From assembly GCA_001797315.1 (NCBI GenBank), contig MGPC01000031.1, forward strand, positions 164,164 to 228,163: a stretch of 64,000 bases of DNA. The letters run 5' to 3'. This DNA is from Curvibacter sp. GWA2_64_110. GTDB lineage: Bacteria > Pseudomonadota > Gammaproteobacteria > Burkholderiales > Burkholderiaceae_C. Shown one piece after another: positions 8,406-17,895 of the stretch (its first letter is position 1; each line of letters starts with the position of its first letter). The notes beneath the pieces are model-generated. The model saw nothing but the letters and a program-made list of their open reading frames with translations. It was not told the origin of the DNA and did no database searches. Both the position numbers and the translations under genes were made by a program.

Positions 8406-9259
8406 CAAGCTTGAACGACACGCGACGTGCCCGTTTTGCGGGCCGCAAGCGCACTAATTTCATTGCACTGACCCTGTCTCTGGGCGCCATGTCTTTCGGC
8501 CTGTTCTGGCTGTTCTGGATCCTGTGGGAAACGCTGATGCTGGGCATCGGCGGTCTGGCATGGAGTACCTTGACGCAGATGACCCCGCCGCCTAACGAGA
8601 CCGGCGGTATTGCCAATGCGATCTATGGCTCCTTCCTGATGGTGCTGCTGGCCACTTTTGTCGGCACGCCGGTCGGCATCATGGCCGGCATCTATCTGGC
8701 CGAATACGATCCGTACGGCTGGCTGGCCGCCGTCACGCGCTTTGTCAACGACATCCTGCTGTCGGCGCCGTCCATCGTGATCGGCCTGTTCGTGTATGCC
8801 ATGGTGGTGGCACGTTTCAAATCCTTCTCGGGCTGGGCCGGCGTGATCGCCCTGGCGCTGTTGGTGATTCCGGTGGTGATCCGCACCACGGAGAACATGC
8901 TGCAATTGGTGCCGGCCAGCATGCGCGAGGCGGCTTACGCCCTCGGCACGCCGAAATGGAAAGTCATCACCAGCATCACGTTGAGGGCTGCACGGGCTGG
9001 CGTTGTCACGGGTGTGCTGCTGGCTGTGGCCCGCATCTCCGGTGAAACGGCGCCTTTGCTGTTCACGGCCCTGAACAACCAGTTCTGGACCTCCAATCTC
9101 AAGGATCCAATGGCCAGCCTGCCGGTCACGATTTTCAAATTCGCCATGAGTCCCTACGAGAACTGGCAGCACCTGGCGTGGGCCGGTGTGCTGCTGATCA
9201 CCGTCACGGTTTTGGGGCTCAACATTCTGGCGCGTGTTCTGACGCGCAACAAGGGCTGA
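8402..9259 (+). CDS. pstA: Phosphate ABC transporter permease PstA
   Basis: Second permease subunit of the Pst importer, 285 residues with about six membrane spans. The EAA loop reads [20 protein letters not shown] and is followed by [14 protein letters not shown], both typical of PstA. Its start codon overlaps the pstC stop. It pairs with PstC to form the channel energised by PstB. Confidence 0.96.
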   Translation: MTSLNDTRRARFAGRKRTNFIALTLSLGAMSFGLFWLFWILWETLMLGIGGLAWSTLTQMTPPPNETGGIANAIYGSFLMVLLATFVGTPVGIMAGIYLAEYDPYGWLAAVTRFVNDILLSAPSIVIGLFVYAMVVARFKSFSGWAGVIALALLVIPVVIRTTENMLQLVPASMREAAYALGTPKWKVITSITLRAARAGVVTGVLLAVARISGETAPLLFTALNNQFWTSNLKDPMASLPVTIFKFAMSPYENWQHLAWAGVLLITVTVLGLNILARVLTRNKG

Positions 9260-9296
9260 CCACGTGTCCGTATCCGTTTTTTCAGCAAGGCAAGCG

Positions 9297-10076
9297 ATGG
9301 ACAACATTCCCACTCCAGTTCCGGCACCGAAAATCTCGGTGCAGGATCTGAACTTCTATTACGGCAAGTTCCACGCGCTCAAGGGCATCAACCTCGACAT
9401 TCCGCAGAACAAGGTGACAGCCTTCATCGGCCCGTCTGGCTGCGGCAAGTCGACCTTGCTGCGCGTTTTCAATCGCATGTTCGAACTCTATCCCGACCAG
9501 CGCGCCGAAGGCCAAGTGCTGCTCGATGGCGAGAATCTGCTCACCAGCAAGCAGGACGTAGCCCTGCTGCGTGCCAAGGTCGGCATGGTATTCCAGAAGC
9601 CGACGCCGTTTCCGATGTCGATCTACGACAACATTGCCTTCGGCATCAAGCTGTTCGAATCGCTCAACACCACCGACATGGAAGAACGCGTCGAGTGGGC
9701 GCTGCGCAAAGCCGCGCTGTGGACCGAAGTCAAAGACAAGCTCAAGCAGAGCGGCTCCAGCCTGTCCGGCGGCCAGCAGCAGCGCCTGTGCATTGCGCGC
9801 GGCATTGCCATCAGGCCTGAAGTGCTCCTGCTCGACGAACCCTGCTCGGCACTGGACCCGATTTCCACCGCCAAGATCGAGGAGCTGATTACCGAGCTCA
9901 AGGATGACTACACCGTGGTGATCGTCACGCACAACATGCAGCAGGCGGCTCGCTGCAGCGATTACACGGCCTACATGTACCTGGGTGATCTGGTGGAATT
10001 CGGCTCGACTGAGCAGATGTTCTTCAAGCCCACGCGCAAGGAAACGGAAGACTACATCACCGGGAGGTTCGGATGA
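9297..10076 (+). CDS. pstB: Phosphate ABC transporter ATP-binding protein
   Basis: ATPase of the Pst importer, 259 residues from ATG 9297. The GTG at 9264 would add 11 residues but has no visible ribosome site, while AAGG precedes the ATG. Walker A is GPSGCGKST, the ABC signature is [13 protein letters not shown], Walker B is [12 protein letters not shown], and the switch histidine lies in [18 protein letters not shown]. The C-terminus YITGRFG is complete, but its last codons appear to come from inserted sequence: a second copy of the YITGRFG-stop coding end lies 92 bases downstream, out of frame, just before phoU (see the repeat entry). Confidence 0.96.
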   Translation: MDNIPTPVPAPKISVQDLNFYYGKFHALKGINLDIPQNKVTAFIGPSGCGKSTLLRVFNRMFELYPDQRAEGQVLLDGENLLTSKQDVALLRAKVGMVFQKPTPFPMSIYDNIAFGIKLFESLNTTDMEERVEWALRKAALWTEVKDKLKQSGSSLSGGQQQRLCIARGIAIRPEVLLLDEPCSALDPISTAKIEELITELKDDYTVVIVTHNMQQAARCSDYTAYMYLGDLVEFGSTEQMFFKPTRKETEDYITGRFG

Positions 10077-10165
10077 ACCGAGCGGTAATGCAGCGGCGCA
10101 GGCTCACTTCGCTTCGCGAAGTTAAGCGCAGCGGCCGCAGCCACTACATCACCGGCCGTTTCGGC
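10051..10165 (+). repeat. Small insertion with duplicated pstB 3' end and hairpin
   Basis: The 13-base sequence ACTACATCACCGG occurs at 10051 and again at 10143, and both copies are followed by codons for the same end, RFG-stop. Between them lies a GC-rich segment with a perfect hairpin (ACTTCGC 10106-10112, loop TTC, GCGAAGT 10116-10122). The second copy uses GGC CGT and TAA; the first uses GGG AGG and TGA. The simplest reading is a small REP- or MITE-like element inserted near the end of pstB, duplicating its target while regenerating the same protein end. Confidence 0.65.
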
Positions 10166-10179
10166 TAAGGAGAAGCGAC

Positions 10180-10881
10180 ATGCCCGAAAAACATCTTTCG
10201 ACCCAGTTCGACAGCGAACTCAATACCGTCTCCAGCCGCGTGATGGAGCTGGGCGGTCTGGTTGAATCCCAGGTCCAGCAGGCGATCCACGCCCTGGGGC
10301 AGTTCAATGCCGAGGTGGCGCACCAGGTGATTGAAACGGAGAAGCGCGTCAATGCGATGGAGGTCGAAATCGACCATGAGATCTCTTCCATCATTGCGCG
10401 CCGGCAGCCGACCGCACGCGACCTGCGACTCCTGATCGCCGTCTCCAAGTCCACCGCGAATCTGGAGCGTGCCGGCGACGAAGCGGAAAAAATGGCGCGC
10501 ATGGTGCTCTCCATCATCCAGAGCGGCACGCCGCGCAACCTGCCGGCATCCGAGCTGCGCGTGGCTGCCGACCTGGCCTCCGGTCTGCTGCGCAAGGCAC
10601 TCGATGCCTTCGCCCGTCTGGACACCTCGGCTGCTGTTTCCATCCTCAAGGAGGATGACCTGATCGACAGGGAGTTCGACAACTTCATGCGTGTGCTCAT
10701 CACCTACATGATGGAAGATCCCCGCATGATTTCGCCGAGCCTGGATCTGCTGTTCCTGGCCAAGGCGATCGAACGTGTCGGCGATCACGCCAAGAACATC
10801 GCCGAGCTGATCATCTACATCGTCAAGGGGGCCGATGTGCGCCATGCCTCCATCGAAGAGATCGAATCCGTCCTGAAATGA
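10180..10881 (+). CDS. phoU: Phosphate signalling regulator PhoU
   Basis: A 233-residue all-helical PhoU with two PhoU repeats (about 20-105 and 125-210). It links the Pst transporter to PhoR and represses the Pho response when phosphate is sufficient. A strong ribosome site AAGGAG ends seven bases before the ATG; it survived the small insertion upstream. The stop overlaps the phoB start (ATGA). Metal-binding E/DXXXD-type patterns are visible in both repeats (for example ERAGDEAEKMAR and ERVGDHAKNIAE). Confidence 0.95.
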   Translation: MPEKHLSTQFDSELNTVSSRVMELGGLVESQVQQAIHALGQFNAEVAHQVIETEKRVNAMEVEIDHEISSIIARRQPTARDLRLLIAVSKSTANLERAGDEAEKMARMVLSIIQSGTPRNLPASELRVAADLASGLLRKALDAFARLDTSAAVSILKEDDLIDREFDNFMRVLITYMMEDPRMISPSLDLLFLAKAIERVGDHAKNIAELIIYIVKGADVRHASIEEIESVLK

Positions 10882-11597
10882 AGCATCAGCCAGCGGTCCT
10901 GATCGTGGAAGACGAGCCGGCGATTGCCGAACTGATTGCCGTCAACCTGCGCCACAACGGTTTTCGCCCGACCTGGGCCATGGACAGCGACAGCGCCCAG
11001 CGCGAGCTTGATGCCGTCCTGCCCGATGTCATCCTGCTCGACTGGATGCTGCCGGGCGAGAGCGGTCTCACGCTGGCCAAGCGCTGGCGGGCCGATGTGC
11101 GGACCAAGGCCGTGCCCATCATCATGCTGACTGCACGCGGCGACGAGGCGGACCGCGTTGCCGGTCTCGATGCCGGAGCGGACGACTACATGGCCAAGCC
11201 CTTTTCCACCAAGGAAATGCTAGCCCGTATCCGCGCTGTCCTGCGCCGCCGGGCACCCGAGCAAAGCGGTGGGGCGGTGACCATTGGCGGCCTGACGCTG
11301 GACACGGCCACGCACCGCGTGACCTTCCAGGAGCAGCCGCTCAAGCTCGGTCCGACCGAGTTCAAGCTGCTGCAGTACCTGATGAACCATGCCGAGCGCG
11401 TGCACAGCCGCGGCCAGTTGCTCGACAAAGTCTGGGGTGACCACGTCTTCATCGAGGAACGTACCGTGGATGTGCATGTCAAGCGTCTGCGCGAGGCGCT
11501 GGGCGACGCGTCGGCCATGGTCGAGACGGTGCGCGGCGCCGGTTACCGTTTCACGGCGCAGCCGGCGGCCGTCCTCAGCCCCGTAACGCGGGACTGA
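10878..11597 (+). CDS. phoB: Phosphate regulon response regulator PhoB
   Basis: OmpR-type response regulator, 239 residues. The receiver domain (about 5-120) contains the acidic pair EDE, the phosphoacceptor Asp in VILLDWMLPGESG (about residue 54) and the conserved Lys in MAKPFS. The C-terminal winged helix (about 135-230) has the PhoB-like GPTEFKLLQYLMNH and RTVDVHVKRLREAL. It is expected to bind the Pho boxes noted before pstS and the EAL-GGDEF gene. It overlaps phoU by four bases, and a strong hairpin spans its stop codon. Confidence 0.95.
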   Translation: MKHQPAVLIVEDEPAIAELIAVNLRHNGFRPTWAMDSDSAQRELDAVLPDVILLDWMLPGESGLTLAKRWRADVRTKAVPIIMLTARGDEADRVAGLDAGADDYMAKPFSTKEMLARIRAVLRRRAPEQSGGAVTIGGLTLDTATHRVTFQEQPLKLGPTEFKLLQYLMNHAERVHSRGQLLDKVWGDHVFIEERTVDVHVKRLREALGDASAMVETVRGAGYRFTAQPAAVLSPVTRD

Positions 11598-11605
11598 GGA
11601 CGGCC
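11567..11605 (+). terminator. 12-bp perfect stem-loop across the phoB stop codon
   Basis: GGCCGTCCTCAG (11567-11578) pairs perfectly with CTGAGGACGGCC (11594-11605), and the 15-base loop can pair further internally (CCCG/CGGG). The phoB TGA lies within the right arm. Only a weak T-rich tail (GTTCTGTTG) follows, so it may be a leaky terminator or an mRNA-processing or stability element separating phoB from phoR. Confidence 0.55.
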
Positions 11606-11638
11606 GTTCTGTTGTCAGCTCAGCCCTGAGGCGACGCC

Positions 11639-12994
11639 ATGTTCTTGCGGCTTTTTTCGTTCCTGCTGATCCAGTGCCTGGGGGGCGTGGCAGGTGCCCT
11701 GGTGGCGCCGGAAGACCTGCAAATCCGCGGCGCCTTGGCCGGCATGCTGGCGGCCGGTCTGCTCTGGGTGTTATTCGACTTCTCGCGCGGACTGCGGCTG
11801 CTGAACTGGCTGCGCCGTGGCGACGTGTCCGATGTGCCGCTGAAGCACGGTTTGTGGGGCGAGGTGGCCGACCGCGCACGCCGTCTGGTACGGGCGCGTG
11901 AGCAGCAGATCCGCGAGAGCGACACCCGCCTGCAGGACTTTCTGGCCGCGCTGCAGGCTTCGCCCAACGGGGTCGTGCTGCTCGATGCCGAGGGGCGCAT
12001 CGAATGGTTCAATCAGACCGCTGCCACTCATTTCGGACTCGATGCCCAGCGCGATCTGTTGCAGCACTTCGGCAATCTGGTGCGCGACCCGGCCTATGCG
12101 GCCTATGCGGCCGGCACCGACTTCCTGCAGGATGTGACCATGCCGGGACGTGGCCACAGTCCTTCGCGCCCGGTGCGCCTGTCGGTGCACTTGCATCCCT
12201 ACGGCGATGGCCGCCGCCTGCTGCTGTCGCGCGACGTGACAGCGCTGGAGCAGGCCGAAGCCATGCGACGCGATTTTGTGGCCAATGTCTCGCACGAGAT
12301 CCGCACGCCGCTGACCGTGCTCACCGGTTTTGTCGAAACCCTGCAGAGTCTGCCGCTCGATGAGACCGAGCGCGCGCGCTACCTCGATCTGATGGCGCAG
12401 CAGGCCGAGCGCATGCAGACCCTGGTCAGCGACCTGCTCACGCTCTCGCGGCTGGAGGGCAGCCCGCTGCCGAGCAGCGGCGAGTGGACATCGGTGCGTT
12501 CGCTGCTGTTGCAACTGGAACAGGAGGGGCGTGCCTTGTCGGCAGTACTGAGTCCGCCGGAGGGGCCGTCGCAGGTACTGGCGTTCAACCTGGCGGCACA
12601 GGAGGACATTGCCGGCCTGTCGACCGAACTGCACAGCGCCATGTCCAACCTGGTCAGCAATGCCATCCGCTACACGCCGGCCGGTGGCCATATCGAGGTG
12701 GGCTGGCTGCGTCATGATGACGGACGCTGCGAGTTCTATGTGCAGGACAGTGGCCCCGGCATTGCACCCGAGCACATCCCGCGTCTGACCGAACGCTTTT
12801 ACCGCGTGGACCGCAGCCGATCGCGCGACACCGGTGGTACCGGGCTGGGGCTGGCCATTGTCAAGCACGTGGCGCAGCGCCATGGCGCCGAATTGAAAAT
12901 CGACAGCACGCCCGGCAAGGGCTCGCGCTTCTCGATGGTGTTCCCGGCCAGCCGCCTGCGCGTGCCGCGGCCGACGGTAGTGGCGGCCGACTGA
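11639..12994 (+). CDS. phoR: Phosphate regulon sensor histidine kinase PhoR
   Basis: A 451-residue kinase. Two N-terminal hydrophobic segments (about 1-45) anchor it in the membrane with almost no periplasmic domain, as in E. coli PhoR. A PAS domain follows (about 95-195), then HisKA with the phosphorylated His in NVSHEIRTPLTVLTGF (about 220), then a HATPase_c domain with N (VSNAIRYTP), G1 (DSGPGI) and G2 (GGTGLGLAI) boxes. GAGG lies seven bases before the ATG. The 41-base gap to phoB contains part of a strong hairpin, which may lower phoR expression relative to phoB. Confidence 0.95.
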   Translation: MFLRLFSFLLIQCLGGVAGALVAPEDLQIRGALAGMLAAGLLWVLFDFSRGLRLLNWLRRGDVSDVPLKHGLWGEVADRARRLVRAREQQIRESDTRLQDFLAALQASPNGVVLLDAEGRIEWFNQTAATHFGLDAQRDLLQHFGNLVRDPAYAAYAAGTDFLQDVTMPGRGHSPSRPVRLSVHLHPYGDGRRLLLSRDVTALEQAEAMRRDFVANVSHEIRTPLTVLTGFVETLQSLPLDETERARYLDLMAQQAERMQTLVSDLLTLSRLEGSPLPSSGEWTSVRSLLLQLEQEGRALSAVLSPPEGPSQVLAFNLAAQEDIAGLSTELHSAMSNLVSNAIRYTPAGGHIEVGWLRHDDGRCEFYVQDSGPGIAPEHIPRLTERFYRVDRSRSRDTGGTGLGLAIVKHVAQRHGAELKIDSTPGKGSRFSMVFPASRLRVPRPTVVAAD

Positions 12995-13022
12995 GTCGCG
13001 CGCCGGGCGCGCAGCCTGGGGC

Positions 13023-14354
13023 TTATCTTTTCAAGACCTGCCAGATCATGAGCCAGAAGATCAGGGCGGTTAGCGTCAGGGCCACCATGCCGGTAATCCA
13101 GAAGGCCGCAGGCGACTGCATGGCCGGCCAGGGCCCGAGGCCATGGTAGGCCAGCTGATAGCCGCCATAGAGGCCGAGTCCCCACAGCAGCACGCCATAG
13201 ATCAGGAACGGTGAAAGCGTGATGCGAAAGCAGCGCAGGATGAAAACGCCCAGTGCTTGCAAACCGTCGAACAGATGGAAGGCTGCGGTCCAGGCCAGAA
13301 GCGGAACCGCCAGGGCGATCACTTCCGGACTGCGTGCATACAGTCGTACCAGCGGTTCGCGTACGGCGATCAATGTGCCGGCCAGCAGCACGGCGCAGCC
13401 CAGTACCAGCATGAAACCCAGCCCGACGGCATGTCGTGCCTGGCGCGGCTGACCGGCGCCGAGCCAGTAGCTGGTGCGGGCACTGGTGGCGATGCCGATC
13501 GCCAGCGGCACCATGTAGAGCACGGCGGCCAGGTTGGCGGCGATCTGGTGGCTGGCGGCAGCCGTGGTGCCCAGGCGCGCAACGAACAACGCCATTAGCG
13601 TGAACGAGGTGACTTCCACCAGGATAGTCAGTCCGCTGGGCACGCCGACGCGGGCAAAGGCCACCAGGGTGGGGCCGTGCGGTTTTTCCAGTTTGTGCCA
13701 GAGGTGGTAGGGGCGGTAGAGCTCGCGGCTGCGCAGCAGCCACAGGGCCAGCGCCAGCATCAGGTACTGCACTGCCAGCGTGGCCAAGGCGCAGCCCACA
13801 GCGCCTTGTGCCTCCAGCCCGGCACCGCCGAAGGCGAACCAGATCGACAGCGGCACCTTGAGGAATAGCGAGCCGATCTGCAGCCAGGTCACCAGCAGCG
13901 GCCTGCCCAGGCTCTGGTTGAGCGTGCTGTAGAGACGAAACAGCAGCGCCGGCGGCAGGGCCAGGGCCAGCACGCTCAGGTAGTTGAGCACCTCGCCGCG
14001 CAGGGTGGCCGGTACCTCGGCCCAGTCGAGCAGGGCAGCCGGCTGCAATAGGATGACCATGCCGAAGGCCATCAGTGCAGCACACAGGTAGAGCGACTGG
14101 CGGAACGAGAAGCCGAGTTGACGGGGTTTCTGGGCGCCGTGCAGTTCGGCCCAGACCGGCAGCAGGGCCTGCAGCACGCCCATCAGCGCCACATAGACGC
14201 TCATGTAGATGGCCGCGCCGACCGACAGCGCCGCCAGCGAGGCCTCGGCGTAGCGTCCGGCGACGATGGTGTCGGTGACGCCGAAAGCCATGGTGGCCAG
14301 CTGGCCGACCAGCACGGTGCCGGCGTGGCGGGAAATGGTCTTCAGCTCGGACAC
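13023..14354 (-). CDS. MATE-family multidrug exporter
   Basis: A 443-residue membrane protein with about 12 hydrophobic segments and the two-fold MatE layout, beginning ISRHAGTVLVGQLATMAFGVTDTIVAGR. MATE proteins export cationic drugs by Na+ or H+ antiport; the actual substrate is not predictable. It starts at a GTG four bases after the stop of the upstream membrane glycosyltransferase-like gene on the same strand, so the two are probably co-transcribed. It converges on phoR. Confidence 0.9.
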   Translation of the reverse strand: MSELKTISRHAGTVLVGQLATMAFGVTDTIVAGRYAEASLAALSVGAAIYMSVYVALMGVLQALLPVWAELHGAQKPRQLGFSFRQSLYLCAALMAFGMVILLQPAALLDWAEVPATLRGEVLNYLSVLALALPPALLFRLYSTLNQSLGRPLLVTWLQIGSLFLKVPLSIWFAFGGAGLEAQGAVGCALATLAVQYLMLALALWLLRSRELYRPYHLWHKLEKPHGPTLVAFARVGVPSGLTILVEVTSFTLMALFVARLGTTAAASHQIAANLAAVLYMVPLAIGIATSARTSYWLGAGQPRQARHAVGLGFMLVLGCAVLLAGTLIAVREPLVRLYARSPEVIALAVPLLAWTAAFHLFDGLQALGVFILRCFRITLSPFLIYGVLLWGLGLYGGYQLAYHGLGPWPAMQSPAAFWITGMVALTLTALIFWLMIWQVLKR

Positions 14355-14358
14355 GGTC

Positions 14359-16071
14359 TCAGGAGCCGGTGCGCTGATAGATCACGAGATCTTCCTCGCC
14401 TTCGCGCGGGTGACCCAGGGTGCTGTGCTGCGTCCATTGCGTCGGGTTGATCATCTCGGGAATTTGCCTGACGATGCCCCTCTCCACGATCAGCCAGCGG
14501 CAGCTGGCACTGTCGGTGGCGGGCTCAAGCTGCAGCCTGGAGTGGAATCGGAATGCCGCCAACTGCCCGGGGCTGAGCCCGAAGGTCTGGATGCATTCGG
14601 CCGGCTGCACCACCGCTTCGATGCGGCGCACCAGCGGCAGGTAGCTGCGCGCGAAATCGAGCAGCGGCATCCACAGCGTGGTCAGCAGCAGCCAGCACAA
14701 TGCCGCACCGCCGGCCGGCAGCACCAGGCTTTTCCAGATGGCGGCGCGATGCCGGCCGACGCGCCACTTCACCAGCCAGGCCCAGGCCAGGGTGGCAAGG
14801 GTGGCGAACACGAAGGGCAGAAAGGTGAAGCCGGTTTCAAACCCCGGTGCCAGCCGCGCCACGTTGGCCGCCGGCTGCGGCGGAAAACCGGTCTGCATGG
14901 CGATCCACACGACCCAGATGACGAAGGCGCAGCCGGTGAAGAACAGCAGCGTGAACCAGTCGATCAGCGCCGACACGCTGCGTTCCAGCGTCGGCAGCGC
15001 GAAGGCTGCCAGCGTCGCCAGAGAGGGCAGGGCCAACAGCAGGGCGCGGTCGCTGGCCGGCGTCACCAGGGTGGCGGCGACGGTAACCAGGGCAAACCAC
15101 AGTGGCAGGGCCAGGTGGCGGCGCACGTGGCTGCTGAACATCTGGCGGCGCCAGCGCCACAGCGTCCACAGCACCAGTGGCCAGGCTGGCCAGGTGAACC
15201 ACAGGAGCAGGCTGCCCAGGCCGTGCCAGGCGGCCCAGGTCAGCGGCGGCAGTTCGATGCGCCAGCGCCATAGATTGAGTGCTGTCGCCAGACCGGCTGC
15301 CAGCAGCGTCAACAGCGCCATGCCCCAGGCCCAGCGCCGGTCCCAGCGCAGCGAGGGGCCGTCTTCACGGGCGATATGGCTGCGGTCCAGCAGGTGGATG
15401 ACCATGCTGCCGGCACCGAACAGCATGGCCAGCGACGGAGCACCGGAGAGCGTCAGCCCCAGCAGGGCCGCTGTGCCGGCCAGGATCGGGCCGACGCGGC
15501 GGTAGGGCATGGCTGCCACGGCGTAGAAAGCCAGCGCCGTGAAGCAGAGCTGGGCCAGCGCCGGCGTGGTTTCGTGCGAGAGCTGGGCCAGGCCGAAGCA
15601 GGCGATGAAGGCCAGCAGGCCACCATCCGCCATGGCGCGGGCATAGTCGGTAGGCCGGGCTTCGCCGCCAAAGGCGAAGGCGACCGGCTGGGCCAGCGGG
15701 CTGCGTGCCAGGTAGTAGATGCCCTGCCAGACGGCGGCCAGGGTGAGGACCAGCAGGCCGATGAAGGGGATGCGGGCGGCGAAGTCGGGGGCGATCCAGC
15801 CCGGTGCGAGCTTCAGGGCCCAAGCGCCAAGCCAGTAGGGCAGCAAGGCATTGATGTCCGGCGCCTGCCCCATGAGAAGCGGGTTGAACCAGGCCGCATT
15901 GCCGCGGGCCAGTTCGAGCATGAAGCCGAAGGCCGTGATGTCCGCACTGCGCCAGGGGGCGCGCCAGACGAAGCCCGGCAGCACATAGGCCAGGCAGAAC
16001 AGCAGCAGCGCGGCGCGCGGCAGCCGCCGCACGGCGGCCTGGGCAACGATGGCGGGGGTGGGCTGGTTCAC
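14359..16071 (-). CDS. Polytopic membrane protein, glycosyltransferase-39-like
   Basis: About 570 residues with ten or more predicted transmembrane segments. The N-terminus (FVWRAPWRSADITAFGFML after the first span) resembles the first periplasmic loop of ArnT/PMT-type glycosyltransferases that use undecaprenyl-linked donors, though the usual acidic catalytic pair is not obvious. The C-terminal periplasmic part (about 480-570) contains ECIQTFGLSPGQLAAF. The start is GTG with only a weak ribosome site. It could glycosylate a surface lipid or protein, but the activity is inferred from layout only. Confidence 0.7.
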   Translation of the reverse strand: MNQPTPAIVAQAAVRRLPRAALLLFCLAYVLPGFVWRAPWRSADITAFGFMLELARGNAAWFNPLLMGQAPDINALLPYWLGAWALKLAPGWIAPDFAARIPFIGLLVLTLAAVWQGIYYLARSPLAQPVAFAFGGEARPTDYARAMADGGLLAFIACFGLAQLSHETTPALAQLCFTALAFYAVAAMPYRRVGPILAGTAALLGLTLSGAPSLAMLFGAGSMVIHLLDRSHIAREDGPSLRWDRRWAWGMALLTLLAAGLATALNLWRWRIELPPLTWAAWHGLGSLLLWFTWPAWPLVLWTLWRWRRQMFSSHVRRHLALPLWFALVTVAATLVTPASDRALLLALPSLATLAAFALPTLERSVSALIDWFTLLFFTGCAFVIWVVWIAMQTGFPPQPAANVARLAPGFETGFTFLPFVFATLATLAWAWLVKWRVGRHRAAIWKSLVLPAGGAALCWLLLTTLWMPLLDFARSYLPLVRRIEAVVQPAECIQTFGLSPGQLAAFRFHSRLQLEPATDSASCRWLIVERGIVRQIPEMINPTQWTQHSTLGHPREGEEDLVIYQRTGS

Positions 16072-16091
16072 GTGCTCAGGTTCTTGTTGTC

Positions 16092-16130
16092 ACGAAAACA
16101 AAAGGGCAGCGCGGAAACCCGGCTGCCCTT
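16092..16130 (-). terminator. Rho-independent terminator after rpmE2
   Basis: Read on the minus strand, AAGGGCAGC pairs with GCTGCCCTT (16122-16130 and 16102-16110) over an 11-base loop and is followed by TTGTTTTCG. The nine-base stem plus T-rich tail lies about 20 bases beyond the rpmE2 stop, so it ends the rho-rpmE2 transcript. Confidence 0.85.
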
Positions 16131-16150
16131 GGCGGGAATCGCTGGCCAGT

Positions 16151-16411
16151 TTACTTGGCGACAGCGGTCTTGCCGAAGCGGTTGCGGAACTTCTCGACGC
16201 GGCCGCCCATGTTGTCCACGGATTTCTGCGTGCCGGTGTAGAAGGGGTGCGACTCGCTGGTGGTATCCAGCTTGAACAGCGGCAATTCGCGGCCGTCTTC
16301 CATCTTGATCATTTCCTTGGCGTTGGCGCAGGAACGGGTCACGAATTTGAAACCATTGGACATGTCCTGGAAGCAAACTTCGCGGTAGTTGGGGTGAATG
16401 CCTTCTTTCAT
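16151..16411 (-). CDS. rpmE2: 50S ribosomal protein L31 type B
   Basis: An 86-residue ribosomal protein L31 of the type-B (long, zinc-free) form. It begins [16 protein letters not shown] and contains the conserved [12 protein letters not shown] and [11 protein letters not shown]. The CXXC zinc motif of the short type A is absent, and type-B forms often replace zinc-binding L31 under zinc limitation. It follows rho on the same strand with a hairpin-rich gap of about 220 bases, the usual Burkholderiales order, and a terminator follows it. Confidence 0.96.
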   Translation of the reverse strand: MKEGIHPNYREVCFQDMSNGFKFVTRSCANAKEMIKMEDGRELPLFKLDTTSESHPFYTGTQKSVDNMGGRVEKFRNRFGKTAVAK

Positions 16412-16530
16412 GATTCTTCCTCAAGGTGCGGGAGCCGGGCCAGCCTATCTGGCCTACTTTCCGCAGAAAACGTCGAATTATACAGTTAAATCAATGACTT
16501 GCGGGGGGCGACGAGGCTGTTAATGCGTGG

Positions 16531-16617
16531 GCACCCGCGGAACCGGCTTCGCCGGGCCGCCGGGTGCGCCCCCTCCGCGCAGCAGGAGGGGGGTGGCGTA
16601 GCGGCACAACGTGCCGC
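16531..16617. repeat. Cluster of three GC-rich hairpins between rho and rpmE2
   Basis: There are three consecutive inverted repeats. The first pairs GCACCCG (16531) with CGGGTGC (16561), with an inner CCGGC-TTC-GCCGG. The second pairs CCCCCTCC (16569) with GGAGGGGG (16585). The third pairs GCGGCAC (16601) with GTGCCGC (16611). They have the look of a REP-type intergenic element and may also stabilise or end the rho mRNA. Confidence 0.6.
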
Positions 16618-16632
16618 GTAGCCTGGGGGAGG

Positions 16633-17895
16633 TTACCCACCCCTTCTCATCATGTCGAAGAACTCGTTGTTGGTTTTCGTTGCGCGCATCTGCTTGAGCA
16701 CCATCTCCATGGCCTCGATTTCGTCCATGTTGTAGAGGAACTGGCGCAGGATGCGGGTCTTTTGCAGAATTTCCGGTTGCAGCAGCAACTCCTCGCGGCG
16801 GGTGCCGCTGCGGTTGAGCTGGATCGAGGGGAAGACGCGCTTTTCGTACAGGCGGCGGTCCAGGTGGATTTCGGAGTTGCCGGTACCCTTGAACTCTTCA
16901 AAGATCACCTCGTCCATGCGGCTGCCGGTGTCGACCAGCGCGGTGGCGATGATGGTCAGGCTGCCACCTTCTTCCACGTTGCGGGCTGCGCCCAGGAAAC
17001 GCTTGGGGCGTTGCAGGGCGTTGGCGTCCACGCCGCCGGTCAGCACCTTGCCGGAGGAGGGCACCACGTTGTTGTAGGCGCGCGCCAGTCGGGTGATGGA
17101 GTCCAGCAGGATGACCACGTCCTTCTTCAGCTCGACCAGGCGCTTGGCGCGCTCGATCACCATCTCAGCCACGTGCACGTGGCGGGCGGCCGGCTCGTCG
17201 AAGGTGGAGGCAATCACCTCGCCCTTGACGGTACGCTGCATCTCGGTCACTTCCTCGGGGCGCTCGTCGATCAGGAGCACCATCAGATAGCTGTCGGGGT
17301 AGTTGGCGGAAATGGCGTGCGCAATGTGCTGCATCATCACGGTCTTGCCGCTCTTGGGCTGCGCCACGATCAGGGCGCGCTGGCCTTTGCCGATGGGGGC
17401 AATGATGTCGATCACGCGGCCGGTGATGTTCTCTTCACCCTTGATGTCCCGCTCCAGCTTCATCTGCTCCTTGGGGAACAACGGCGTCAGGTTCTCGAAC
17501 ATCACCTTGTGCTTGTTCGACTCGGGCGCGCCGCCGTTGACCTTTTCCAGCTTGTTCAGGGCAAAGTAGCGCTCGCCGTCCTTCGGGGTGCGCACTTCGC
17601 CTTCGATCATGTCGCCGGTGTGCAGGTTGAAGCGGCGCACCTGGCTCGGGCTGATGTAGATGTCATCCGTGCTGGCGGTGTAGCTGGAGTCCGGGCTGCG
17701 CAGGAAGCCGAAGCCGTCGGGCAGGATTTCCAGCACGCCGTCGGCGAACACCTGTTCGCCGCCCTTGGCGCGCTTCTTGATGATGGCAAACATCAGCTCC
17801 TGCTTGCGCATGCGGCCAGTATTCTCAATTTCAAGCTCTTCAGCCTGTTTGAGGATTTCAGATACGTGCAGTACCTTGAGTTCGTTTAAGTGCAT
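16633..17895 (-). CDS. rho: Transcription termination factor Rho
   Basis: Hexameric RNA-dependent ATPase that terminates transcription, 420 residues (E. coli Rho has 419). The start is taken at [14 protein letters not shown] (17895), although the frame is open further upstream. The N-terminal RNA-binding domain (about 50-125) includes [15 protein letters not shown]. Walker A is AQPKSGKT, followed by [16 protein letters not shown], and the Q/R-loop region ([21 protein letters not shown]) is intact. trxA lies upstream and rpmE2 downstream, both on the same strand. Confidence 0.97.
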   Translation of the reverse strand: MHLNELKVLHVSEILKQAEELEIENTGRMRKQELMFAIIKKRAKGGEQVFADGVLEILPDGFGFLRSPDSSYTASTDDIYISPSQVRRFNLHTGDMIEGEVRTPKDGERYFALNKLEKVNGGAPESNKHKVMFENLTPLFPKEQMKLERDIKGEENITGRVIDIIAPIGKGQRALIVAQPKSGKTVMMQHIAHAISANYPDSYLMVLLIDERPEEVTEMQRTVKGEVIASTFDEPAARHVHVAEMVIERAKRLVELKKDVVILLDSITRLARAYNNVVPSSGKVLTGGVDANALQRPKRFLGAARNVEEGGSLTIIATALVDTGSRMDEVIFEEFKGTGNSEIHLDRRLYEKRVFPSIQLNRSGTRREELLLQPEILQKTRILRQFLYNMDEIEAMEMVLKQMRATKTNNEFFDMMRRGG

